A stretch of 64,000 bases of DNA from Methylotenera_A sp040079935 (GCA_040079935.1 JBEBJI010000003.1:1-64000), one strand, 5' to 3'; positions 49,492 through 59,113 are shown, counted from the stretch's first letter. Notes: generated by a model not told the origin, from the letters alone. Numbers and translations: made by a program.

Positions 49492-52230
49492 TTAAGTTAA
49501 AGCCCCGTGACATTGTTTGTATTTTTTGCCCGAGCCACAAGGACACGGATCGTTGCGTCCTACTTTTACGCCTTCACGCACAATTGGCGTGCCGCCTGCC
49601 ATTTGCGCTTTTTCTTCATCCGAAAAATCGCCTTGTGGATTCGCTAAGGCCTCATCAAAGTCGGCATGTTGATATTGCACATTGGCCACATTAGAAACTG
49701 GTTCAACAGGCTCAATCTCCTCCTGCGGCCGCACTTGCACCAGCATGGTGATTTTAGTGACTTCAGATTTCACTGTGTTGAGCAAATTCTCGAACAGCTG
49801 AAATGCTTCACGCTTATATTCCTGCTTAGGATTTTTTTGCGCATATGAGCGCAAATGAATACCTTGGCGTAGATGATCCAGCGCAGCCAAATGCTCGCGC
49901 CAGTGCATATCGATACTTTGCAACATGACAGAACGTTCGAACTGGCGCATGGTATCTGCGCTGGCAAGCGATTCTTTAGCTTTGTAAGATTCATCCGCTA
50001 GGTCAAAAATGCGCTCGCGCAGGGTTTCTTCGTGTAAATCTGGGTTTTCTTCAAGCCATTGTGCGATAGGTAAAGCAAGTCCCGTTTCCGCTGCAAGTTC
50101 CTTTTCCAGGCCCGCAACATCCCATTGCTCTTCTACGCTACCAGGCGGAATGTGCGTTGCAATCATACTGCTAAGCACATCGCCACGCATTGCCGAAATC
50201 GTCTCGCCAATATCAGTCGCTTCTAGCAACTCATTTCGCTGCTCATAAATCACCTTGCGCTGATCGTTAGAAACGTCGTCAAACTCCAACAATTGCTTAC
50301 GAATATCAAAGTTACGACCTTCGACTTTGCGTTGCGCGTTTTCAATCGCACGCGAAACCATGCTGTGTTCAATTGCTTCGCCATCTGGCATTTTCAGGCG
50401 CTCCATAATCGCCGCGACACGATCGCCCGAGAAAATACGCAACAATTGATCATCTAGCGCCAAATAAAAACGGCTAGATCCTGGATCACCTTGGCGGCCA
50501 GAGCGGCCACGCAATTGGTTATCAATACGGCGCGACTCATGTCGCTCGGTGCCGATAATATGTAAGCCGCCCGCCGCGACTACTGCATCATGACGCTTTT
50601 GCCACTCTGCTTTTGTTTGCGCAATTTTGGCTTCTTTTTCTGCATCGCTTAAATTAGCATCGCTGCGAACCGCATGGATGCTGGCTTCTGGGTTGCCTCC
50701 TAACACAATATCGGTGCCTCGACCCGCCATATTAGTAGCGATGGTAATAGAGCCTGGGCTACCCGCTTCGGCCACAATATGTGCTTCGCGCTCATGCTGT
50801 TTTGCGTTTAAAACTTCATGTGTTAACTTAGCTTTTGTTAGCAATTCTGAAATAAGTTCTGAATTCTCAATCGACGTCGTACCCACCAGCACTGGCTGAC
50901 CGATGGCTTGACAGGCCTTAATATCCTCAATCACCGCGTTATATTTTTCGTTGGATGTACGATACACCTTGTCCATCGCATCTTTACGCAGCATGGTGCG
51001 GTGCGTAGGAATTACCACCGTTTCCAAGCCATAAATTTGGTTAAATTCATAAGCTTCTGTATCGGCCGTACCTGTCATGCCGCTTAATTTTTGATACATA
51101 CGGAAGTAGTTTTGGAAAGTAATCGAAGCCAGCGTTTGATTCTCTTTTTGAATCTCCACGCCTTCTTTGGCTTCTACCGCTTGATGCAAGCCATCTGACC
51201 ATCTACGGCCTGGCATTTTGCGGCCAGAAAACTCATCCACAATAATTATTTCGTTCTTTTCCACCACATAATGCTGATCTCTTTTGAACAAGTTTTGCGC
51301 GCGCAACGAAGCATATAAATGATGCACCAAGGTAATATTGGCGGGCTCATACAAGCTAGCGCCCTCTGCCATCAAACCAGATTTGGCCAAAATCGCTTCT
51401 GCATTTTCATGCCCTGCTTCACTCATTGTGACGGTTTGCGCTTTTTCATCTACCCAATAATCACCATCACCTGTTTCTTCTTTTTGCGCAGTGAGTTGCA
51501 AAGCCACTGCATTAATTTGGCTGTATAAATCAATACTATGCTCTGCTTGACCAGAAATAATCAGTGGTGTACGCGCTTCGTCAATCAAAATCGAATCCAC
51601 TTCGTCCACCAACGCATAGCTCAAGCTGCGTTGTGTACGCTCGCTGGCCGTAAACACCATATTGTCGCGCAAGTAATCAAAGCCAAACTCGTTATTGGTG
51701 CCGTAGGTAATATCGGCAGCGTAGGCCTGTTGTTTGGCATCGTGCGGCATCTGCGATAAGTTAATGCCAACAGAAAGACCTAGGAAATTGTAAAGTTTGC
51801 CCATCCACTCCGCATCGCGCTTGGCAAGGTAATCATTCACCGTCACCACGTGTACGCCTTTACCAGTAATCGCATTCAAATATACGGGCAGTGTTGCCAC
51901 CAGTGTTTTACCTTCGCCCGTGCGCATTTCGGCAATTTTGCCCGCGTTAAGCACCATGCCGCCTATCATCTGCACATCAAAATGACGCATTTCAAGCGCG
52001 CGCACGCTACCTTCACGCACTACTGCGAATGCTTCTGGCAATAGTTTTTCTAGCGCCTCTCCAGCAGTAAAACGTTGTTTAAACTCTTCTGTTTTCGCGC
52101 GCAGTTCATCATCACTGAGCGCTTGCATAGCGGGCTCTAACGCATTAATCTCTTTGACTTTTTGGGCGTATTGCTTAACAAGTCTATCGTTTCGACTACC
52201 GAGAAATTTTCTGAACAACTTGGATAACAT
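49492..52230 (-). CDS. secA: Preprotein translocase ATPase SecA
   Basis: Motor of Sec export. 912 residues. Walker A MRTGEGKTL near residue 100, DEVDSILIDEAR near 210, helicase motifs GRGTDIVLGG near 510 and GRSGRQGDPG near 560, and C-terminal zinc finger CPCGSGKKYKQCHG. Residues about 512-524, just after GRGTDIVLGGNPE, read ASIHAVRSD and coincide with a diverged 39-bp element copy. That position is variable in length among SecA proteins. Confidence 0.98.
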   Translation of the reverse strand: MLSKLFRKFLGSRNDRLVKQYAQKVKEINALEPAMQALSDDELRAKTEEFKQRFTAGEALEKLLPEAFAVVREGSVRALEMRHFDVQMIGGMVLNAGKIAEMRTGEGKTLVATLPVYLNAITGKGVHVVTVNDYLAKRDAEWMGKLYNFLGLSVGINLSQMPHDAKQQAYAADITYGTNNEFGFDYLRDNMVFTASERTQRSLSYALVDEVDSILIDEARTPLIISGQAEHSIDLYSQINAVALQLTAQKEETGDGDYWVDEKAQTVTMSEAGHENAEAILAKSGLMAEGASLYEPANITLVHHLYASLRAQNLFKRDQHYVVEKNEIIIVDEFSGRKMPGRRWSDGLHQAVEAKEGVEIQKENQTLASITFQNYFRMYQKLSGMTGTADTEAYEFNQIYGLETVVIPTHRTMLRKDAMDKVYRTSNEKYNAVIEDIKACQAIGQPVLVGTTSIENSELISELLTKAKLTHEVLNAKQHEREAHIVAEAGSPGSITIATNMAGRGTDIVLGGNPEASIHAVRSDANLSDAEKEAKIAQTKAEWQKRHDAVVAAGGLHIIGTERHESRRIDNQLRGRSGRQGDPGSSRFYLALDDQLLRIFSGDRVAAIMERLKMPDGEAIEHSMVSRAIENAQRKVEGRNFDIRKQLLEFDDVSNDQRKVIYEQRNELLEATDIGETISAMRGDVLSSMIATHIPPGSVEEQWDVAGLEKELAAETGLALPIAQWLEENPDLHEETLRERIFDLADESYKAKESLASADTMRQFERSVMLQSIDMHWREHLAALDHLRQGIHLRSYAQKNPKQEYKREAFQLFENLLNTVKSEVTKITMLVQVRPQEEIEPVEPVSNVANVQYQHADFDEALANPQGDFSDEEKAQMAGGTPIVREGVKVGRNDPCPCGSGKKYKQCHGALT
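50658..50696 (-). repeat. Probable diverged 39-bp element, copy 14 (inside secA)
   Basis: In the secA sense the core is GCCAGCATCCATGCGGT, 14 of 17 to the consensus, with flanks CCCAGAA and TCGCAGCGATG that partly match the arms. Read in the A-S-I-H-A frame. Convergent sequence cannot be excluded without a SecA alignment. Confidence 0.55.
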
Positions 52231-52362
52231 GAAAAGACACCGACTTTCCGAGACTTCGGAAACCTCTATTTAAATTGGATGAAAATACTTTTGTATATTT
52301 GGGGGAGTTATTATTAATTTCAATATTAATTTTATGTTTAATTTGACTTTATATTTACCTGC

Positions 52363-53289
52363 TTAGCTGGTATTTTTTTGCAAATATTGACGCGGATCTA
52401 ATGAGTTGCCATTCAGTCGAATTTCATAATGCAAATGCGGCCCAGTTGAGCGCCCAGTACTACCTACCAAAGCAACCACTTGACCTTTTACAACGCGCTC
52501 ACCCGCTTTTACTAATAATTTAGAGGCGTGCGCATAGCGCGTTTCTAAACCTGCACCATGGTCAATTTTTACCATATTACCATAAGCGTGTGTCAGTTCG
52601 GCGACAGACACAATGCCATCTGCCGCTGCGCGTATGGGCGTACCAGTGTTTGCGGTAAAATCTAAGCCTTCATGAAATGCTTTATTTCCGTTAAAAGGAT
52701 CAATGCGCCAGCCATAACTAGATGAATTATAAGCAGCGCCAATCGGGCTACTGTTAGGCAGCATATCTTTCAGCACACTTTGCTGCAGGACCTTTGCCTC
52801 GATGCTGCTCATAGAATCGTCACGCGCATCCACGGCTTTTGTAAGCTCCAATATGGCCGCTTGTAAATCCAGCTCTGTCATTGGGCGCGCATTAATCAGT
52901 GGTCCACCGCGATTGGCGGGCAATAAATTGTCCAACTGTAAATTATTTGTAGGTTTTAGATTGGATTTTTTGCTAGCTTTAGCATCTTTTTCGCCCGCCA
53001 ATTTAGCCAGACGCTGACTTTGCGCATCTAAACGCATCATTCGCGCTTGTAACTCACCAAGCTCTTTAGCATACGCATCTAAGTGCACTTGCGAATCGAT
53101 AATCGTATTTTTAAGCTGTAGCGGCAGCAAGGCTTTCATACCTTGTTGCTCAATGTTGTCTTTGGGTGTAATAAATAGCAACGTCAACAAAACCGGCACT
53201 AATACCAAGCCAGCGATTAAAACACCAGCCTGAAGCACAGATAGGCTTTTGGCCTTTGCCATTTTGTTAGAGACTAATATGATATTCAT
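52363..53289 (-). CDS. M23 (LytM-type) cell-wall metallopeptidase
   Basis: 308 residues. N-terminal membrane anchor (LQAGVLIAGLVLVPVLLTLLF), coiled-coil segment (about 60-105), and a C-terminal LytM domain with zinc ligands H in AFHEGLDF, D four residues on, and HLHYE. All metal ligands are visible, so it is probably an active endopeptidase. It is divergent from the DUF721 gene and upstream of secA, a conserved betaproteobacterial arrangement. Confidence 0.92.
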   Translation of the reverse strand: MNIILVSNKMAKAKSLSVLQAGVLIAGLVLVPVLLTLLFITPKDNIEQQGMKALLPLQLKNTIIDSQVHLDAYAKELGELQARMMRLDAQSQRLAKLAGEKDAKASKKSNLKPTNNLQLDNLLPANRGGPLINARPMTELDLQAAILELTKAVDARDDSMSSIEAKVLQQSVLKDMLPNSSPIGAAYNSSSYGWRIDPFNGNKAFHEGLDFTANTGTPIRAAADGIVSVAELTHAYGNMVKIDHGAGLETRYAHASKLLVKAGERVVKGQVVALVGSTGRSTGPHLHYEIRLNGNSLDPRQYLQKNTS

Positions 53290-53338
53290 AAGCGATGATT
53301 TATAAAGTTATAGTAATCAGTTTTAGTTACAATTCATT

Positions 53339-53794
53339 ATGCGTAAAATAAATGCCTTATTTACAGAAAACAGCGAACTGAACCATCACGCCAAAAACGT
53401 GCAAATTCACCAAAATTTGCAACAACTTTGGCATGCCGCCGCCCCCAAACTATTGAGCCAAAACAGCTTTGCCAGTAGCCTAAACAACGGCCAATTAACG
53501 ATTTACGCTGACAGCTCAATGTTGGCCAGTAAAATCAAACTCACACAAGCTAGCTTATTGAAGCAATTACAAAATTTGCAAATAAGCGACCCTTTGTTTA
53601 GGGAATGTAAAGTTACTGCAATTAGCGTCAAAGTGCAAGTAAAATCTCGTCCCAAACCCATCATAAAAACGCCGCGCAAGCTCTCAAACCAAGCTGCAAC
53701 TAGCTTAAAAAATCTAGCAGACGACTTATTAACTCAAAATAAGGGCAAATCTCCACTTGCAACTAAATTAATCGCTTTGGCGCGCAAAACTTAA
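53339..53794 (+). CDS. DUF721 / DciA-like protein
   Basis: 151-residue basic protein with the DUF721 core (LQQLWHAAAPKLLSQ, NGQLTIYADSSMLASKIKL). DciA is the helicase loader in bacteria lacking DnaC, so a similar role is plausible. It is a short member with a basic C-terminal tail. Its stop overlaps the start of the next gene. Confidence 0.85.
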   Translation: MRKINALFTENSELNHHAKNVQIHQNLQQLWHAAAPKLLSQNSFASSLNNGQLTIYADSSMLASKIKLTQASLLKQLQNLQISDPLFRECKVTAISVKVQVKSRPKPIIKTPRKLSNQAATSLKNLADDLLTQNKGKSPLATKLIALARKT

Positions 53795-54591
53795 TGGAAT
53801 ACTTACTTTATTTTGCTACAGGCTTATTCACTGGCTTTCTGTCAGGCTTGCTGGGCATTGGCGGCGGACTGATTATAGTGCCTATACTCAGCTTTATTTT
53901 TGCCCTGCTGGGCTTCCCAGCCGCCTACATCATGCAAATGGCGCTAGGCACTTCGCTGGCCGTGATTATCATTACCTCAATCGCCTCTAGCCGCGCGCAC
54001 CATAGTCACCACAACGTAGACTGGGATATTGTTAAAAAAGTTGCGTTGGGGATTATGCTAGGCACGTTTTTGGGCAGTTTGGTCGCGGCAAAATTTGATA
54101 CCAACCTACTCAAAGCATTGTTTATTATTTATGTTTTTTTAGCGGCGTTTCAAATCTTAAACAACTATACCCCAAACCCCTCGCGGATATTACCTTCCAG
54201 GCCTGCTCTAGATTGTGTCGGCGCGTTCATTGGTTGGGTTTCTAGCTTTGTAGGCATCGGCGGCGGTACACTTTCGGTGCCTTTTCTCATCTATTGCAAC
54301 GTCAATACCAAACGCGCCATCGGCACTAGTAGCGCCATAGGATTGCCGATTGCGCTCGCGGGCGCAATCGGTTACATGGTTTCTGGCCTTCAAGTTTCAG
54401 AGTTACCAAGCAAAAGTTTAGGCTTTGTATATTTGCCTGCGTTTGCGATTATAGCTACCGCCAGCCTAATTAGCGCGCCTTTCGGCGCAGTTTTGGTACA
54501 AAAACTAGCTGTAAAAAAATTAAAGAAAATATTCGCTCTTCTATTGATCGCAATTGGCTGCAGAATGTTGCTAGGCTTAATTTCCAGCTAA
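53794..54591 (+). CDS. TauE/SafE-family sulfite/organosulfur exporter
   Basis: Integral membrane protein of 265 residues with about eight helices in two halves. The TSUP repeats are GFLSGLLGIGGGLIIVPI and GWVSSFVGIGGGTLSVPF. It is predicted to export small sulfur anions, but substrate is unproven. One-base overlap with the DUF721 gene. Confidence 0.9.
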   Translation: MEYLLYFATGLFTGFLSGLLGIGGGLIIVPILSFIFALLGFPAAYIMQMALGTSLAVIIITSIASSRAHHSHHNVDWDIVKKVALGIMLGTFLGSLVAAKFDTNLLKALFIIYVFLAAFQILNNYTPNPSRILPSRPALDCVGAFIGWVSSFVGIGGGTLSVPFLIYCNVNTKRAIGTSSAIGLPIALAGAIGYMVSGLQVSELPSKSLGFVYLPAFAIIATASLISAPFGAVLVQKLAVKKLKKIFALLLIAIGCRMLLGLISS

Positions 54592-54613
54592 TGACATAAC
54601 ACATCGTAAGTGG

Positions 54614-54642
54614 TTGTCTCGCCTCACTTTTGATGCCATAAT
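54614..54642 (+). promoter_or_regulatory. Predicted sigma-70 promoter of hppA
   Basis: TTGTCT (54614-54619), 17-base spacer, CATAAT (54637-54642), 59 bases before the hppA ATG. GGGAGAAG ribosome binding site lies before the start. Prediction by pattern only. Confidence 0.4.
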
Positions 54643-54700
54643 ATGTGGCTTGTCAAAAAATTAAGTTGCTACAAATTCACAAAACAAATAGGGAGAAGTC

Positions 54701-56734
54701 ATGTCAGTTGCACTAATGATTGCCATTGCGGCCGCTGTTTTAGCCGTATTGTATGGCGTAATAATGAGTAAATGGATTACAAATTTGCCAGCTGGCAATG
54801 CGCGTATGCAAGAAATTGCAGGTGCAATTCAACAAGGCGCTGCGGCTTATTTAGCTCGTCAGTATAAAACCATCACCATGGTGGGCATTGTATTGGCCAT
54901 TTTAGTAGCAGTATTTTTAGGCACACAGACTGCTATTGGTTTTGTATTGGGCGCTTTATTATCTGGCGCTTGCGGCTTTATCGGCATGAATGTCTCTGTG
55001 AAAGCCAATGTGCGTACCGCACAAGCGGCTACTGGCGGCATTGCTCCAGCATTCGACGTGGCCTTTAAAGGCGGCGCGGTAACTGGCATGTTGGTAGTTG
55101 GTTTAGGCTTATTTGGCGTAGCTGGCTTTTACTGGTTTTTAGGTGGCGAAGCTGCGACTAACTTAGACCCATTGATTGGCTTAGCTTTTGGCTCATCACT
55201 CATCTCAATCTTTGCACGTTTGGGCGGCGGTATTTTCACCAAAGGTGCGGACGTTGGCGCGGATTTAGTCGGTAAAGTGGAAGCAGGCATTCCAGAAGAT
55301 GATCCACGCAACCCAGCGGTAATTGCCGATAACGTTGGCGACAACGTAGGTGATTGCGCAGGTATGGCGGCTGACTTGTTCGAAACGTACGCGGTAACCT
55401 TAATCGCTACGATGGTGCTGGGACATTTACTCATCACCGAATCTGGCGCAAACGGTATTATTTATCCGTTGATGCTTGGCGCGGTTTCTATTGTTGCTTC
55501 TATCATCGGTTGCTTCTTTGTTAAAGCTTCACCAGGCATGAAAAATGTGATGCCAGCGCTTTATAAAGGCTTGGCAGTTGCGGGCATTTTGTCACTCATC
55601 GCATTCTATTTTGTGACCATGCAAATGTTCCCAGAAGGCTTAACAGCGGGTGATTTAGTGATTTCTGCCAACCAATTATTTGGTGCATGTGCGGTCGGCT
55701 TAGTGCTTACAGCAGCTTTGGTATGGATTACCGAATACTACACAGGCACACAATATGCACCTGTGCAACACGTAGCGCAAGCTTCGACCACTGGCCATGC
55801 AACTAACATTATTGCTGGCATTGGTATTTCAATGAAATCAACCGCTTGGCCTGTGTTATCTGTGTGTTTGGCCATTTGGACATCATTCCAATTGGGTGGT
55901 TTATACGGTATTGCCATTGCGGCAACTTCTATGTTGAGTATGGCGGGTATTGTGGTAGCTTTAGATGCTTATGGTCCAATTACTGATAACGCAGGCGGTA
56001 TTGCTGAAATGGCTGGTTTACCAGCAGAAGTGCGCGATGTAACTGACCCATTAGATGCAGTTGGTAATACGACCAAAGCTGTTACAAAAGGTTACGCAAT
56101 TGGTTCTGCAGGCTTGGCGGCATTGGTATTATTTGCCGATTACACACACAAACTTTCTGGCGCAGGCATCGATGTGAAGTTTGATTTAAGCGACCCGATG
56201 GTAATTATCGGCTTGTTTATTGGCGGTTTAATTCCGTTCTTATTCGCCGCCATGGCGATGGAAGCAGTGGGTCGCGCAGCTGGCGCGGTAGTTGAAGAAG
56301 TGCGCCGTCAGTTCCGCGATATTAAAGGCATTATGGAAGGCACAGCTAAGCCAGAATACGGCAAGGCAGTAGATATGCTCACAACTGCGGCGATTAAAGA
56401 AATGATGATTCCATCACTATTACCAGTGGCGGTGCCAATTGCTGTGGGCTTGCTATTAGGCCCAGTGGCACTTGGCGGCCTGTTAATGGGTACAATTGTC
56501 ACAGGTTTATTCGTGGCGATTTCAATGTGTACTGGCGGTGGCGCTTGGGATAATGCCAAGAAATATATCGAAGATGGCAACCACGGCGGCAAAGGTTCCG
56601 ACGCGCACAAAGCGGCTGTAACTGGCGATACCGTTGGCGATCCGTACAAAGATACAGCTGGCCCTGCGGTGAATCCATTGATTAAAATTATCAACATCGT
56701 GGCTTTACTGATTGTACCTTTATTGCATATGTAA
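54701..56734 (+). CDS. hppA: Membrane-bound H+-translocating pyrophosphatase
   Basis: Couples pyrophosphate hydrolysis to proton transport across the inner membrane. 677 residues, about 16 helices. The pyrophosphate-binding motif DVGADLVGKVE and the DNVGDNVGDCAG segment are near residues 185-225. The third motif is GDTVGDPYKDTAGPA near the end. The segment GNTTKAVTKGYA has lysine where K+-dependent enzymes have alanine, so this is the K+-independent type. A terminator follows. The soluble PPase gene ppa lies 2.4 kb away. Confidence 0.97.
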   Translation: MSVALMIAIAAAVLAVLYGVIMSKWITNLPAGNARMQEIAGAIQQGAAAYLARQYKTITMVGIVLAILVAVFLGTQTAIGFVLGALLSGACGFIGMNVSVKANVRTAQAATGGIAPAFDVAFKGGAVTGMLVVGLGLFGVAGFYWFLGGEAATNLDPLIGLAFGSSLISIFARLGGGIFTKGADVGADLVGKVEAGIPEDDPRNPAVIADNVGDNVGDCAGMAADLFETYAVTLIATMVLGHLLITESGANGIIYPLMLGAVSIVASIIGCFFVKASPGMKNVMPALYKGLAVAGILSLIAFYFVTMQMFPEGLTAGDLVISANQLFGACAVGLVLTAALVWITEYYTGTQYAPVQHVAQASTTGHATNIIAGIGISMKSTAWPVLSVCLAIWTSFQLGGLYGIAIAATSMLSMAGIVVALDAYGPITDNAGGIAEMAGLPAEVRDVTDPLDAVGNTTKAVTKGYAIGSAGLAALVLFADYTHKLSGAGIDVKFDLSDPMVIIGLFIGGLIPFLFAAMAMEAVGRAAGAVVEEVRRQFRDIKGIMEGTAKPEYGKAVDMLTTAAIKEMMIPSLLPVAVPIAVGLLLGPVALGGLLMGTIVTGLFVAISMCTGGGAWDNAKKYIEDGNHGGKGSDAHKAAVTGDTVGDPYKDTAGPAVNPLIKIINIVALLIVPLLHM

Positions 56735-56751
56735 CTAAATTTTAGCTAAAT

Positions 56752-56794
56752 AAAAAAGGCGACCCAGAAATAAAACACTGGTGTCGTCTTTTTT
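56752..56794. terminator. Terminator between hppA and the LuxR-type gene
   Basis: AAAAAAGGCGACCCAG, loop, CTGGTGTCGTCTTTTTT: stem of about 15 bp with one G-U pair, T run on both strands, serving the two convergent genes. Confidence 0.85.
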
Positions 56795-56812
56795 ATTTTC
56801 CAGACTCAAACA

Positions 56813-57358
56813 CTAAGTGTTAGGCAGCAACAAATCTTCTAGAAAAAATGCTGATAAAGATGATCTACCTGAAATACCCGCTTTACGATAAAGCGCTCTA
56901 GCCTGCTCCCTTACTGTGCGTTCGCTAGAATTGCGTATATTAGCAATTTCTTGATGACTAAAACCTTTCAACATCAGCAACCCCACTTCAGCTTCTGCAT
57001 TGCTAAGCCCCCAGCGCATAAATTGCTTTTGTATTTCAATACCTAACCCGGCAATCAAATCGCGACTTTCATCCCGCCAACGCTGCGCTTCTTCGTGCGC
57101 TTCAGCGAGATTTGTTTGCAATGTTTTTAATGTAGATTGCGTCGTGCGGTAGTATTTATGCCAAAAAAGTCCTATGCCAGCAACCGCAATCATTAACACC
57201 AGCATCTCTGTAATGAGGTGACTCCATTCAATCCCGTCATCGTAATCGCTGATGATATCAAGAGCAATGAGTGCGAAAATTACGCCGTATAAGCCCATGG
57301 CGATTTTAATGAGTCGCTGATTATCCCGCTCCTCAAGAAAAACTAAGTCTTTTGACAT
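56813..57358 (-). CDS. Membrane-anchored LuxR-type regulator
   Basis: 181 residues. Two predicted membrane helices (about 20-40, LYGVIFALIALDIISD; about 50-70, MLVLMIAVAGIGLFW). A coiled-coil stretch follows and a LuxR/GerE helix-turn-helix at about 118-175 (LSNAEAEVGLLMLKGFSHQEIANIRNSS). Its intramembrane form resembles one-component ToxR-like activators. It is divergent from the cytochrome b561 gene and could regulate it. Confidence 0.85.
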   Translation of the reverse strand: MSKDLVFLEERDNQRLIKIAMGLYGVIFALIALDIISDYDDGIEWSHLITEMLVLMIAVAGIGLFWHKYYRTTQSTLKTLQTNLAEAHEEAQRWRDESRDLIAGLGIEIQKQFMRWGLSNAEAEVGLLMLKGFSHQEIANIRNSSERTVREQARALYRKAGISGRSSLSAFFLEDLLLPNT

Positions 57359-57514
57359 ATCGTTAACTCCACAATCCGTTTATAGCCAATCTATATAGCT
57401 ACGCGTCAAATGACGCATTGTCACAACAACAAACAAAGCAGATGATAGACACCAATTCGCTTAATTTGAAATCATTACAGCGATTCTAACGTAATCCACA
57501 CAAAGGAGATAACA

Positions 57515-58195
57515 ATGAGTAGCTCAACAAAAACGGTCAGTGTATGGGACCCCCTCGTGCGCATTGGTCACTGGACTTTAGTCATTGCTTTTTTTACCGC
57601 CTACTTTACCGAGGAAGACTTTCTCACTCAACATACATGGGCAGGTTATGTCGTCGGCACTGTGGTTTTAATCAGAATAATTTGGGGATTTATTGGTAGT
57701 AAGCATGCCAAATTTAATGACTTTATTTATTCGCCAAGTGCGATATTTACTTACCTAAATGGACTAATAAGCCGCAAACCACAACACTACTTGGGCCACA
57801 ACCCTGCTGGCGGCTTGATGGTGTTTGCCCTTTTACTAAGTCTTTCCGCTACTACCTATACTGGCATTGCACTATATGCGGTAGAAAAAAATGCTGGGCC
57901 ACTTGCAGGAATTGTTGCAAACAATGATAAGACCATGCCTAAAGCATCAATCATTTCAACCGCGTATGCAGATGAGGTTGGCGATGATGACAAAAATGAA
58001 CAAGGGAATTTCAGTGTAAATGAGGCTGATGAAGAATTCTGGGAAGGCCTCCACGAGTTTTTCGTTAATTTCACTTTGCTATTAATAGCGTTGCATATCG
58101 GAGGCGTGCTGATTTCTAGCTACGTCGACAAAGAAAATCTTATTAAAGCCATGGTGACTGGCCGCAAAGAAGTTCCGCCCAAAGAAATACTATAA
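57515..58195 (+). CDS. Cytochrome b561-family di-haem membrane protein
   Basis: 226 residues, four or more helices with histidines at haem-ligand positions: RIGHWTLV, QHTWAGYVVG and, towards the end, LLIALHIGGVL. The third region carries GHNPAGGLMV. Ni/Fe-hydrogenase-type or cytochrome b561-type electron-transfer unit, here lacking a partner gene. AAAGGAGAT ribosome binding site. It contains an Asp/Glu-rich loop (DEVGDDDKNEQGN) before the last helix. Confidence 0.88.
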   Translation: MSSSTKTVSVWDPLVRIGHWTLVIAFFTAYFTEEDFLTQHTWAGYVVGTVVLIRIIWGFIGSKHAKFNDFIYSPSAIFTYLNGLISRKPQHYLGHNPAGGLMVFALLLSLSATTYTGIALYAVEKNAGPLAGIVANNDKTMPKASIISTAYADEVGDDDKNEQGNFSVNEADEEFWEGLHEFFVNFTLLLIALHIGGVLISSYVDKENLIKAMVTGRKEVPPKEIL

Positions 58196-58302
58196 TTGGT
58201 AAAGAATGAAATATTGCTTGCGGCTATAATGTCTGCATATTTTTAAAGTGTACGCGCCTACCGTTCAATATATGAACTAGGCGCATTTGACTAAGGGCAT
58301 TT

Positions 58303-58998
58303 ATGTTAAGACATTCTGAATTCCATCGCTCGCATCGTATTGGCTGGCTACGTGCCGCCGTGCTAGGTGCAAATGATGGTATTGTATCCACCGCAAGCTT
58401 GATTATTGGCGTTGCGGCGGCAAATGCCTCGCAAGCGTCTATTTTACTCACTGGTGTGGCTGGTTTGGTTGCGGGCGCCATGTCGATGGCAGCGGGTGAA
58501 TTCGTTTCTGTCAGCTCACAATCAGATACTGAGAATGCCGATTTGGCAAAAGAGCGTCGAGAACTTGCCACCGAACCAGAACACGAACTGGAAGAGCTTA
58601 CAGGTATTTATATGGGACGCGGCTTAACGCCGGATTTGGCCAAGCAAGTCGCGCTGCAACTCACCGCTCACGATGCGCTCGGAGCACATGCGCGTGATGA
58701 ACTTGGCATTTCAGAAATATTAAACGCGCGCCCAGTGCAAGCTGCACTTTACTCTGCGGGTACTTTTGCAATCGGCGCTGCTTTGCCTTTGTTAATTGCA
58801 TATATTGCTCCATCCGCAAATACAGTGCTTTATGTAGCTGTTATGTCACTGATGTTTTTAGCGGTGCTAGGTGGATTAGCCGCAAAGGCTGGTGGCGCCA
58901 ATATGTGGAAAGGTGCGGGCCGTGTGGCTTTTTGGGGTGTGCTCGCAATGGCTGCCACTGCTGGCGTTGGCAGTTTATTTGGGGTTGTTGCTGCTTAA
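58303..58998 (+). CDS. VIT1/CCC1-family metal transporter
   Basis: 231 residues with five helices in two bundles: LRAAVLGANDGIVSTASLIIG near the N-terminus and a helix-helix pair at the C-terminus. Cytosolic linker with acidic residues (EHELEELTGIYMGRGL). Likely Fe2+ or Mn2+ export; substrate unproven. Stand-alone gene. Confidence 0.9.
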   Translation: MLRHSEFHRSHRIGWLRAAVLGANDGIVSTASLIIGVAAANASQASILLTGVAGLVAGAMSMAAGEFVSVSSQSDTENADLAKERRELATEPEHELEELTGIYMGRGLTPDLAKQVALQLTAHDALGAHARDELGISEILNARPVQAALYSAGTFAIGAALPLLIAYIAPSANTVLYVAVMSLMFLAVLGGLAAKAGGANMWKGAGRVAFWGVLAMAATAGVGSLFGVVAA

Positions 58999-59026
58999 GT
59001 TGTTTCACGCAAATTATTAAAAACAA

Positions 59027-59065
59027 CTGCCCTACAGCCCAATATCCGTGCGACTTACAGAGCAC
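59027..59065 (+). repeat. 39-bp dispersed palindromic element, copy 13 (intergenic)
   Basis: Left arm CTGCCCTACAG, core CCCAATATCCGTGCGAC (one change from the CCC-type core), right arm TTACAGAGCAC. In the gap between the VIT-family gene and ppa. Confidence 0.88.
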
Positions 59066-59088
59066 TTATTTGCAATATCTAAAAGCAA

Positions 59089-59113
59089 AAAAGGCACAAA
59101 ATTTGTGCCTTTT
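59089..59113. terminator. Bidirectional terminator between VIT-family gene and ppa
   Basis: AAAAGGCACAAA and TTTGTGCCTTTT form a perfect 12-bp stem with a one-base loop and T runs on both strands. Confidence 0.9.

Noticed and set aside
733..59065. The 39-bp repeat as a DNA uptake sequence or CRISPR repeat
   Set aside because: Uptake sequences are about 9-12 bases and not palindromic over 39 bases, and copies here are isolated rather than arrayed with spacers. An uptake role for the core cannot be excluded, but density here (about one per 4.5 kb) is modest.
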